A stretch of 64,000 nucleotides of DNA from Monosporascus cannonballus (Eukaryota > Ascomycota > Sordariomycetes > Xylariales): contig QJNS01000018.1 in assembly GCA_004154925.1 (NCBI GenBank), positions 186,001 to 250,000 on the forward strand, read 5' to 3'. Positions within the stretch are counted from its first letter, which is position 1; every line of letters starts with the position of its first letter. The notes beneath the pieces are model-generated. The model saw only the letters and a program-made list of their open reading frames with translations, was not told the DNA's origin and did no database searches. Both the position numbers and the translations under genes were made by a program. Of this stretch, positions 10,830 through 20,795 are shown piece by piece.

Positions 10830-11858
10830 ATGTCTTTCCGCTCCGCTATCGCCCTTACTGGCGCCTTCGCCACGGCCGTCATGGCCCACGGTCGCATCGA
10901 GGGTATCTCGATCGACGGGACCTTTGTCCCCGCTTTCAAGGGCTCGTACTTCTACGAGAACAAGAACACGGGCTCCTTCCCCGACAATGTCGGCTGGTAT
11001 GCCGAGAACACCGACAACGGTTTCGTCGCGCCCAACGAGTACAACACGGCCGCCATCATCTGCCACAAGAATGCGAGGCCCGGTGCCATCGCCGCCAAGG
11101 CCTCTGCCGGCAGCACAGTCAGCTTCCACTGGAACAAGGACTGGCCCGATTCTCACATGGGCCCCATCCTGAACTACGTCGCTGAGTACACCGGCTCGCC
11201 CGCCGACATCGACCCGACGGCCCTGAAGTGGGTCAAGGTTGACGAGGCCGGCTACGACGCCGCGACCAAGACATTCGCCTCGCCTGCCTTCATGGCCAAC
11301 AACGCCACGTACGACATGACGATCCCATCGAACCTCAAAGCCGGCAAGTACGTCTTCCGACACGAGATCATCGCCCTGCACGGCGCCGGTCAGGAGAACG
11401 GCGCCCAGAACTACCCGCAGTGCTTCAACATCGACGTCACCGGCTCTGGTACCGAGCTGCCCGAGGGTACTCCCGGAACTAAGTTGTACACATCGACCGA
11501 GCCCGGTATCCTCTTCAACCCCTACCAGAACATTCAGTCATACGAAATGCCTGGCCCTGCCCTCTTCGCTGCGGGTGGCTCGGGCTCCTCCCCCGCTCCC
11601 GCGCCCATAAGCAGCGCTGCTCCCACGCCGACCGCCCCCACGCCGACTGCCCCCACGGTCGAGGTGACTCCCTCCGCCACGGCTGCCCCTACTTCCAGTG
11701 CTATCCCTGCCCCGACTAACGTTCCCGGCGGGTCGGCCACGCTCCCCGAGCAGTTCACGATTGAGCAGTTCATTAACTGGCTGCAGACCGTGACCGGCAG
11801 CAGCAATGCTCGCCGCCACGCCCGCCAGATGCTGCGCCGCCGTGGTGGCCAGCTGTAA
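10830..11858 (+). CDS. AA9 lytic polysaccharide monooxygenase (GH61 family)
   Basis: Secreted copper enzyme that cleaves cellulose or related beta-glucans oxidatively. Single exon of 342 residues. The signal peptide ends ..FATAVMA at residue 19, so His20 becomes the N-terminal copper ligand of the histidine brace (mature start HGRIEGIS). The second copper histidine is H109 in DWPDSHMGP. The axial tyrosine is Y195 in GAQNYPQC, with Q193 two residues before it, and H178/H184 lie in RHEIIALH. C78 and C198 are placed for the conserved disulfide. After about residue 255 there is a Ser/Pro/Thr-rich linker with PTPTA repeats. The C-terminal tail (FTIEQFINWLQTV) is basic at the end (ARRHARQMLRRR). 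There is no CBM1 module. The start is supported by the signal peptide and the CA-rich leader. Confidence 0.95.
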   Translation: MSFRSAIALTGAFATAVMAHGRIEGISIDGTFVPAFKGSYFYENKNTGSFPDNVGWYAENTDNGFVAPNEYNTAAIICHKNARPGAIAAKASAGSTVSFHWNKDWPDSHMGPILNYVAEYTGSPADIDPTALKWVKVDEAGYDAATKTFASPAFMANNATYDMTIPSNLKAGKYVFRHEIIALHGAGQENGAQNYPQCFNIDVTGSGTELPEGTPGTKLYTSTEPGILFNPYQNIQSYEMPGPALFAAGGSGSSPAPAPISSAAPTPTAPTPTAPTVEVTPSATAAPTSSAIPAPTNVPGGSATLPEQFTIEQFINWLQTVTGSSNARRHARQMLRRRGGQL

Positions 11859-12481
11859 AGGTCGAGTCCCGACTTGAGCATTAGCATTCGTTCCGCCGCT
11901 TGAAGCGGAACTGGAAAGCAACCTTCTTCGTCCCCATAAGCCGCTTTGAGGCATTTTGGCCTTTCTGGATGTATATATTTGAGCTTTCGTATTATATTAT
12001 AAAGTGACGCCGGTTCTGACCACACCAAGTTCACCTTGTCGTCTCCGTTGGTCTCGTGCTTGCTACGGCGTTTCGTCCATGCGCCTCTTGAAGCATATTC
12101 GTAGTTTTCAAGTCAGCATCTCGTTATTAACTTCTCGACGGATTTGGATTGAACATGTGATCGCTTGCCTTGTAAACGAGTTACGTTGTTCTAATATGAC
12201 GGGGGTTAATGTTACGAAAAAGACGGAGTCAACCCCGATAAGCACAACCTGGCGACATAGCTACTCCGACTATGCATGAAAAATGAGCAATTGCATAATT
12301 ATTTGTGGCTTAATGCAAGTATCCATGTTACTGCATAAAGCAGTACAATGCCACTCCAAAAGCAAGACGCGTCCGCCCAACCCTTCAAACGCGCTAATAG
12401 CCGGAACATTCGAATATTCACAAGGGGGGGGGATGAAGCCATCGAGTATCAGGGCTAGTTAACGCGGCTAGCGACCTCCCC
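11859..12481. other. Intergenic between AA9 and OB-fold genes
   Basis: 3' UTR of the AA9 gene followed by spacer DNA, including an 8-9 base G run at about 12,425. Nothing else seen. Confidence 0.5.
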
Positions 12482-13852
12482 ATGACGCACGCGCCCGTCT
12501 CCGGCCCGACCGCCTCTGACGGCATAACGAGCATCACGTCGACCCCCTTCGAGCCAAAACCCCTAATAGCCGAGATCCTGCGGACACGGTACTGCGCGCC
12601 GGGGTCTGTGGTGCTGGTGGAGGGCGTCGACGTCGCGTACCCCTTCGCTTCGTCGGGCGATAATAGCAACAACAAAAGCCACAGGAGGAAGTCAAGGCGG
12701 AGATGGCGCGTCGTGCGCCTGCTGCTGGGCGACGGCGAGCTCTGCATACAGGCCTTGCTGGCGCCTGAGATGCACCGCTATGTGGACGTGGGCAAGGTCG
12801 CGTTTGGGTCGTATATACGGCTGGAACGGTTCCGGGTCGAGTGGCTTGGTGTCGGGGGTGCGGATGCTGGGCCAGGTGCGGTGGATGTGAAGGGGAAGGG
12901 GAAGGGGAAGGGCAAGGAGACGGAGAAGATACCAGGCGCGGAGAAGCGTGGGAAGGTTGCCTACCTCGTCGTGGAGGACTTGATCGTGGTCGGATGGAAC
13001 AACACACTCATCGAGATGGCTGAGGAATTGGGGCCCAAGACGGGTGAGGATCTGGTTCCAAATGAAGAGAAGGAAGCGCAGACACCGTCATCGTCACCAT
13101 CACCGTCACCATCCCCATCCCTGTCACCATCTCGCGCCAGGGCAGCCCGAAGGACCACAACCACCACCGTACACCAAGCAGGCGACTCCGCACCCCAAAC
13201 CCAGCAACTAGTCGAGGAAGGAGCAGAAGCAGCAAACTCCGACTCCGACTTCGAAACAATGCCCATCTCGGCGCAAGAAAAGTCAACACAAAACCGGGCG
13301 CTCCTCAACACCAACACCTCCGGTAGCAAAACCATCACTAACCAGCTCCCCGCGCCCCACCACCATCACCCTCAGCGCCAACAGCACCGCCCCTGGCTCG
13401 CGACCGACCCGCGCCAGCCCGTAAAACTGACGCCGCTGCGCGCGATCCCGCATCTGCCGTACAAGCAGAACTGGGCGGTCAACGTGCTGGCGGTGGTGAG
13501 CGCCGTCTCCCCGGGGGTCGAGCCCGCGGGCATCCCGCCGTACGCGCAGCGGCAGGCGCGGCTGGCGGACCCGTCGACGCCGAAGCACGTGCTCCTGACG
13601 GTGTTCCTGGACGCCGAGCGCTTCCGCCCGGCCGTGGGGAGCGTGGTCCTGCTGCTCGGCGTCAAGAACCACCGGTTCGATGGCGGGAGCCTGAAGAAGT
13701 ACGCTAGCGATCGTCCCCCGGCCGGGGCCGCGGGCGCGGACGGGTGGAGGTGGTGGTTTGAGAACCCCGAGCAGTTTGCCTGGTGTGCGGACGAGGTCAG
13801 GGCGCTGAGGGCGTGGTGGGAGGAGCGGCAGCTGTCCGGGGTGCAGGCGTAA
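12482..13852 (+). CDS. Conserved fungal protein, probable OB-fold nucleic-acid binder
   Basis: A 456-residue single-exon protein. The N-terminal part (about 25-175) contains beta-rich segments (GSVVLVEGVDVAYPF, WRVVRLLLGDGELCIQALLA, FGSYIRLERFRV, KVAYLVVEDLIVVGW) that read like a split OB barrel. It is interrupted by a (KG)n run at about residues 137-144. A low-complexity Ser/Pro/Thr region with (SP)n follows at about 200-310. The C-terminal part (about 320-450) is well structured and strongly conserved-looking (VKLTPLRAIPHLPYKQNW, VVLLLGVKNHRFDGGSLKKY, WWFENPEQFAWC). I recall similar fungal proteins as uncharacterised. A telomere or ssDNA role would be a guess from the fold alone. Confidence 0.7.
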   Translation: MTHAPVSGPTASDGITSITSTPFEPKPLIAEILRTRYCAPGSVVLVEGVDVAYPFASSGDNSNNKSHRRKSRRRWRVVRLLLGDGELCIQALLAPEMHRYVDVGKVAFGSYIRLERFRVEWLGVGGADAGPGAVDVKGKGKGKGKETEKIPGAEKRGKVAYLVVEDLIVVGWNNTLIEMAEELGPKTGEDLVPNEEKEAQTPSSSPSPSPSPSLSPSRARAARRTTTTTVHQAGDSAPQTQQLVEEGAEAANSDSDFETMPISAQEKSTQNRALLNTNTSGSKTITNQLPAPHHHHPQRQQHRPWLATDPRQPVKLTPLRAIPHLPYKQNWAVNVLAVVSAVSPGVEPAGIPPYAQRQARLADPSTPKHVLLTVFLDAERFRPAVGSVVLLLGVKNHRFDGGSLKKYASDRPPAGAAGADGWRWWFENPEQFAWCADEVRALRAWWEERQLSGVQA

Positions 13853-15309
13853 GGAGTGGGGTGTTGGTCGGTCGGGTCCCGGTCCGAGCGATGGACTTAT
13901 TTATACAACTACTTGACAGGGGCACGGGACCTCCCGACGGAGGATGATGGCGACAGAGCGCACGGCTGACGGGAAGATACGATATGCATACTGTCTACGG
14001 GAGTTTTTTGTACAGTGAATGGCACTAGAAGAATGAAGCAAAGTCGATACCCATCACGCAATTTGCGGCTCTCAAGGGTGCCCTTCCGAACATCATCAAA
14101 TTCCACGCGACGACGATACAGAAGCTGCGCAGAAGGCGGCGAAGTCTCCTCAGCTGTCCATTGCTTAGGGATAGAACTAGAATTGACTTAGTAAGAAGGA
14201 AGTTACTTGAGACTCGCTTGATCTTGTACAGCAGATGCCCATTTCAAACCGGATATGCTGGAGAGATTCGGCCATCCGTATGTTTATAGTAGAGAAGATT
14301 TGAGGTAGGATCGAGTGGTTGTTAATCACAAACGTGATAGTTTGCTCTAGGGACCGCTCACAATGCACAACATCCTGCACAAACGTGCCATGTTGGGTGT
14401 CTCTTGAGAACAGAAGCACATCTAGCATGCCTCCTGGTTAACCTGAGGACCCAACATTAACATACTTCGTTACTTCGAAGCATGAGCAGCAGACCCGAAG
14501 TGAAGCGCGTAGAAAGAGGGCATTCCGCATTCATCAACAGCTATAAGAGGACAGGTATATCACCACCGCGGCAGTTTTCATCAGCCGCCAACTAGACAGA
14601 CACAGTAAAATCAGACACACAACTGCAATGGTTCGTCATGCCCACGACTTCCCTCCTCCCTCGCCTGTAACGAGCCAAAACGCTCGGCTGCTCCAACTCG
14701 CGTGATACATCAGGTTTATCAAAAGAAATTACCACCTCCCAAGCAACCCCCGCGACATTACCATCTTCGTAAGTTTTCTCGTGTGAACGAGGGTGCAGAC
14801 AGATCGTGTCCAAATTCTTCACATCTGAAGAAAGCGTTCCTCGTCATCAAAAGTGTCGAGAAAGGATCAAATTAGGGGGACAGGTAGAAACATGAGGAAC
14901 AGATTATTATGGAGTGCTCGCGGGATGTGTCCAGGGTATCGTTTCATGCGGCAAATCCCATCAGCGTTTTCATTTCGTAGCCCATCTAGGTCGTTCATGA
15001 GACCCCCGCGGCACGCGGCCTACAGGAGACGTTTGAGAAATAGGGAAAATGTGAAGAAATCTGGCCCATCAATGCGAAACCGTTGGAGAAAGGGTACGTC
15101 CCGGTGGAGTCTACGGTATAACGAGACACTGAAAAAAGTAGAACGCTTTTAAACTCCTGGCCAGATGCTTGCCGCCTGTTTGATCGGCAGCGCGAGGTAT
15201 AAACCTAAGGATACCATGTAGTGCGTAGGTGTAGGCGGAGGAGACGCGCCAGCCCAAAGGCAAGAACGAGAACGAGAGTCGCCTTTGGAGCTCGGTTCCA
15301 ACCACGCGA
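13853..15309. other. Intergenic, no gene recognised
   Basis: About 1.45 kb between convergent genes (OB-fold protein on plus, kinesin on minus). Open frames such as 14,592-14,822 (minus) have no motifs I know. Confidence 0.5.
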
Positions 15310-18300
15310 CTAAAAGCAGTTGAGGCTGCCTTTCTTTTTCTTCTTGCCGTCGATGGCCTTCATGCTCTGTGCTAAGTGGGCGTGGGCCCTCTCGGCGGCT
15401 TCGCGCTTCTTACGCTCTTCTTCGATCTGCTGGAGGCTGTCCCGCCATCTGCTGTCTTGCTGTGGCTTCTCCTTAAGCTCCTTCACTTCCGTCTCGAGCT
15501 CGGCGGCGCGCTTGCGCCACGCGTCGCAGTCGGCCTTGACCTTGCGGGACTGGCGTTCCAGCTCCTCATAGGCCTCCTCCAAGGTAGAAGTGAGCAGTCT
15601 TTCCGCCTTCAAGGCCTTGTCGATGCTGTTAATTCGTGCCTCCTGGTCTTCTCGGATTTGCGAGAGAGCCATCTCGTTGCTGCCAGGCCTGTTGCCCGGG
15701 GGGGATGCGGGTTTACCTAGGGTAGGCGAGGTGGTCCCGGATGGTAGTGGCGGCAGGGGTACAACCGGAGGAGGGGATGGCAGGGAAGTCACTGAACCTG
15801 CCTTGCGGACATGCGAAGTCGACGGGTTATCACGCTTAAACGCTTCGACTTCTTCAACACGAGCCTAGGTTATGTTAGTAGGGTGCTGTTACATGCTGTC
15901 AGAATTCATCGTCTTACCTGAAGGGCGGCTATTTGCTCGCGAGTTGACTCGAGTTCGGCTTGCAACTTGAGTTTTGCCGCGGTCGCTTCTTCCAGCTGCT
16001 GGTTGCGTTCCGATTGGAGCGTAGACAGCCGGTTGTTCGTAAGTTGCGCCTGGTCATAGTTGCTCTGAAGCTGGTCCTCCAGCTCCTCAACGAGGCGAGA
16101 ATGCTTCTTGTTTTTGTTCTCGAGGTCAGTCATCCGCTTCTTGATCGCGGCCAGCTGGTCCTGGATTGTCGGGTAGGAATCCTTTGGGGCCTCGCCATCC
16201 ACCAGGAGCATCCCATTCAGCGCGGATTTGACGGCTTCTAGGTCACGCATGACGGTATCATTAATCATCGAGAGCTCGTCGATCTGTCCCTCCAGCTCCT
16301 CGCTCCTCCTGAGTTCCGCAGTCAGGGCGTTCCGATCTGCTTCTAGATATCCGATGTGCTCCGAAATGTTGTTTACGTCCACGTCAATGCCGAGAACGGA
16401 CGCAACCTGTTTGGCGATCCTCATCAGGTCTTCTCGCGCGTCTGCTAGCTCATTTTCGAGTATCTTGATGTTCTCAGCATTTTCGGACATCAGCAAGGCA
16501 AGTTGCGACTCGAGTTCCTGCTTGGAGTTGATCTTGAGCTCGTCGATCTCCTGGGCGTGAGCGCTCTGAAGCCGATCCGAGCTTTCCTTGTGAGCGGCCA
16601 GAGTTTCCTCGTGCTCAGCCAGCTGGGACTCGAGTCTGTCGATCAGTTCTTTCTGGCTTGTTAGGTCAGCCAATGCATCATCTCGAGCCTTAGACGCCTC
16701 GTCGAGTTGCTGCTTAGCGGCCGCGTGTGATTGCTCTAGCTCAGCAACTCTCAACGCGTTGCTGTCGATAACGGCTCTGTATTCGTCGATCTCGGTCCGC
16801 AGCGATGTGACCAGACTCTGGTGCTTGGACGCCATATCTCTGACCTCGGCTTCGTCCTTTGCGTTGGCCTGGGCCTCGTCGAATTTGGCGTTGACGGAGG
16901 CGACCTCAGCTTCTAACTCGGTGATGGTCTGCTTCATCTGCCGCTCAGTTTCCTGCATAGCTTCCAGGGCACTCTGATGCCTGCTCTCCCAGGTGCTGAG
17001 TTCGCTTTCGAGGGCGGCAATCTTCTTTTCATGTGCGGCACGGAGGTCGTCCTGCTGACTGTCATCATTTCGGGTGACTCCGTTCGACATTGACTGGGCC
17101 TCGGCCGCGTCGTCGAGAGATGCGCGCAGAGCTTCCAGTTCGGCCTTCAGCTCGTTCTCTCGAGTAACATGAGCTTCGTGCATTTCCTGTAGTTGTCTCT
17201 CGTTCTGCTCTAGCTGGTCGCGCAACGTCGCTACCATGGAAATATCCATGGGGCTAGATTTCAAACTGCTCCGTTCGCGGGTCAAACCGGAGATAATGGT
17301 CATCTTTGTTTCCATCTCCTTCTTGGCATTAGCAACGTCCGCCTCGAGCTCCTGGATACGTTCTGATCTAGCGTGTAGTTCGTGCATGGCCGCGTTCAAA
17401 TTGATCTCGAAGTTCTGCATCACATCGGGCTGATGTTCAAAGTAATCGGTGGCGATGTTACGCAGGGCCGCAAAGGACCGATGAGCCCTGTCGATGATCA
17501 TAACGTTCTGACTAGACTTGCGGCGGATGACCGGCCCAGAAGTCCGCGGTGAAGCCGGTTCTTGTTGCCTGGCCTTCATGACTTCGGTCTTGAGCTCCTC
17601 CACCATGTCTAGGGTTTCCTGATGCTTTTCCTCGAGCTGGGCGTACTTATCGGCAAGCTCCTTTTCGGCAGCTTCTTTGTCATTGGCCAGAACCTTGAGC
17701 TTGCCCAGCTCGGCTACCAGGGCATCCATTCTGGCAGCGTCTTCCAGCGGATCATCCCTCGGCTCTGACGCCCTTGGTGTTTCAGTCGTAGGCGTGTCTA
17801 TAGTAGAACGGGATTCCATAGCTGAGGACAACTCCGATGAGAGCGATTGCGATGACAAGTGCGTCCCATCCTTGATGTCGCTCAGCTGGCCGTCGGATAA
17901 AAAAGACATCGGTCTCGTGTGTTCTGGTGAGGCGACCGAAATAACGGACTGCCTCTGTTGTTTTGGGTGACGGGCCTCATCGACCTGATCCTGTAACTCT
18001 GCGAGGGTCCGTAATGATTCTTCATACTTGGCCTGCAGGAGGTCGAATTCGGTAATCGTGTTCTCGTGCTCCACTCTGAGGTCAATCAGCTCCTGGGTGA
18101 CATTCTCGAGCTTATCGGCGACGAATTTGGATTGCGCAGGACTTTGCGGTTCTTCCATCTCTGATACCGCCCGGAGGGTATCCTTCTGCGTCTCGGATAC
18201 CTCGTCCTCGGCTATAGCTTCTTCGGTATGTACCTGTGAGCCGCTATCCTCTTCCGTGCCTTCTTTGAGTTCAGGCATGATGGCGCAAACGCCTTGACTG

Positions 18301-20121
18301 TGGCGGCTGACATGGCTTCTGGCTGAGCGCTCGGAAAACGTGCGTTGATGATGTCCCCCTCCATTGACCGTACTGGCTTCTAGCTCAGATGGCTTGTCGT
18401 CTTGCGGCACATGGTCGAGCTCGTGCAGGAGATTGTCGAGCTTACCAAGGCTCCGCTGGCGTTCGATGACCTGTTCCAGGCGATCGATCTCTCGTTGCAT
18501 CAACTCGGCATCCTGGTCAGCCTCGGCAAGCCGCTCTTCTAAGGTGGATATGTAATCTTCGCCCGCGGCCTCGTTCTCTCGGATGCGAGCGATCTCTTTC
18601 CTAAGCTCTGCGACAATCGCCGCATTCTTCTCTTCGCCTGACGTGTGGCCATCGAGCTTAGCCTCCAGATCGTGTAGATAGCTTTCGGTGTTAGCTTCGC
18701 GATCCATCAACTTGTGGAGACGAGCCTGGAGCTGGGTGTTGATGGTCTCAACGTAAGCGCATCTGGTCTCTTTCTCCAGTAGGTTCGTCTCCGTGTTCGA
18801 GAGGGTCGCCCGGGTACTAGAAAGCGACTGCTCGAGAGACTGTATCGTCTTCTCGTACTCCAAAACAACCTGCTCGACAGCCTGGGCGAAGGAGTTCGAC
18901 CGGTTGAGACGCTCAGTTGCCAGGTTGCCTTCGACATTCTGATTGTCGGCGGCTTCTCGATCCCTAGCCTTGGCCATCTCAGCAATAAGCTTCGCATGAC
19001 GTTCGCTGAGCGTTCTGTAATTCTCCTGGACGTCCAGTAGCTGGTCCTGCAGTTCGCTTTCCCGCTCGTTCTGTCGCTCGGATCTTTCAGTCGGCGGAAG
19101 ATTTCGCCGCTCGCCGCCGCCTCGCTCTGTATTCCTAATCTGCTCACGGAGGAAGGCTACTTCTGCCTTCAAGCGGTCGATAATCGCTTGTTTGTCACCT
19201 TCTTCCGTTTGCTGGATTCTCGGCTTACTCTGGATCGCGCGTGCCCTCTGTGCATATTGGACGGTGTTCAACGTTTCGCTGAGATGGAATTCTGCAGGCG
19301 TCACGCAGGCGACCATGTACGTTATAGCATTGCCGCCAAGAGAATCTTGAAGAAGTCGGGTCAACCTCGAATCCCGGTAGGAAACATGGGAGCCGGCATT
19401 GCGCGACGAGAGCTGGGAGATAACCTTGCCGAGGGCGGCAAGACCGGCATTAATCGAAATACCCTCTCTTGCCCTCTCTCCTTGCGCCCCGGTATTCTTC
19501 AAGCGTTCGCTACCAGCCAAATCCACAAAATGCAACTTGCTGTCCGTGGTGATCCAGGTCTCGTTGCCCGTCATTGATTCTAAAGGCACCGAAAATCGCT
19601 TCTCTACCCCCTGAGGTGCTATAGACTTAGACTTGCGCTGTATTAGATTTAGACTAAAGACGGCGTGCGAACGGGAAGACTTGGCATTGATCGCCGTGGC
19701 ATCTGTCTGTCGAATAGACGACCCAAAAGCCAGCGCGTTCATCAAGTCCTCCACGGAGTTGATGTCCAGCTGTCGGAGGCCGGTAAGAATGATGTTGCCT
19801 TTCTGGTCCTCGCGAATCGTGACGGGTGTCCTCTCATGCTGCTGGACATGATCGGGCAGTAGCAAGTCTCGTAGCTGCTCGTTGTAAATCTCGACGTAGG
19901 TCGCCTTCAGTTGCCAGTTTTTATCGGCCTTCGGTTGGGGCTGCATCGAGTATCGCGCAGGTGACCGTAACTGGGACATTGAGTTACGATTCGAGGCCCG
20001 CGAAGGCCCATCCAGTTTCTCGAACAGCGCGGTTGCGGCACGGGGAATAACACCTAGAGAGTTAGTACCATGTGAGTAAACTCTTGCAGCTTTGGGGGGG
20101 GGGGGGGGGGCNNNNNNNNNN

Positions 20122-20166
<45 letters not shown>

Positions 20167-20795
20167 CAAAGCCAAATCATTGTGTAGGCATTAAAATCAT
20201 GGGGCGACTACATACCCATTGATTCGGGGTCAGGCTGCTCTGACGGGCCTGCCGTGCCCATGGTATAAGACTTGCCAGCACCCGACTGGCCGTAAGCCAA
20301 CAGGGAGACATTGTAACCTTGCAGAAACGCGTTGATGCTATCGCTCAGATATTCCCAGACGCCTTCCTGGTCCACTTCAGGACCGAAGACGCGGTCAAAT
20401 ACGAAAATCTTCTTTCCTTGGGGGGCATCTATGGATATATTCGTATTGGATGTTGTGTGTACCATAGCTCGTTGAAACCTCTGGGGTATAAGATCATAGC
20501 CGGGATCAGTCGGCTTCAACGGCGGCCGCACTCGAACAGCTATTGCGCGTCAGTCTACCATTCCCGAGATATTTTGTTGTACATCAGAACGGGCTCTTGC
20601 CGAGCGCATTCCCCTACGAAAATACATACCGACTTTGACAGCGGTGCGTGCTTCTTCATCAGACGCCCTGCTTCCACCTCCAGTCTTGCTGTGGCTGCTC
20701 ATACGACTACTGCTCCTCGCGGAGGGCTTCATCAAGGCACTCATCGGTCGGGACGGCATGGCGGGCGATGGCGATCCAGGGGGTGACGATGCCAT
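15310..20795 (-). CDS. Kinesin, kinesin-4-like, with long coiled-coil tail
   Basis: N-terminal motor ATPase that moves on microtubules. Exons: 20,795-20,630, 20,539-20,216, 20,053-15,918 and 15,864-15,310; joined length 5181 nt, 1726 residues. All splice sites are canonical; branch points TACTAAC are visible before two acceptors. Motor landmarks: VKVAVRVRPPL, P-loop GQSGAGKS at residues 139-146, switch I NAKSSRSHAVF, switch II DLAGSE, and NTVQYAQRARAI at the motor end. Most of the remaining residues are heptad-like, E/K/Q-rich coiled coil, ending in a Pro-rich segment (SPPPVVPLPPLPSG), another short coil and KKKKKGSLNCF. ATG at 20,795 (MASSPPGSPS) is preferred because the longer frame upstream begins at GTG. 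Subfamily is from memory of KIF4/KIF21-type fungal proteins and is less certain than the kinesin call. The third intron contains an assembly gap but the exons around it join in frame. Confidence 0.9.
20094..20165. other. Assembly gap between poly-G and poly-C runs
   Basis: Seventeen G (20,094-20,110), one C, ten N (20,112-20,121) and forty-four C (20,122-20,165). It lies wholly inside kinesin intron 3 (20,054-20,215), so the protein is not affected. The true length and arrangement are unknown. Confidence 0.95.

Noticed and set aside
10755..11381. Long minus-strand frame across the AA9 gene
   Set aside because: Shadow of the GC-rich third positions of the AA9 coding sequence; no motif in it.
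13080..13130. CRISPR-like or satellite repeat (TCACCATC..)
   Set aside because: It encodes the Ser-Pro repeat of the OB-fold protein and has no spacers; this is a eukaryotic genome.
15310..15868. Separate short coiled-coil gene at the kinesin 3' end
   Set aside because: A GTAAGA..TACTAAC..CTAG intron (15,865-15,917) joins it in frame to the kinesin tail.
20208..20531. Short P-loop ATPase
   Set aside because: It is exon 2 of the kinesin motor domain, with consistent splice sites on both sides.
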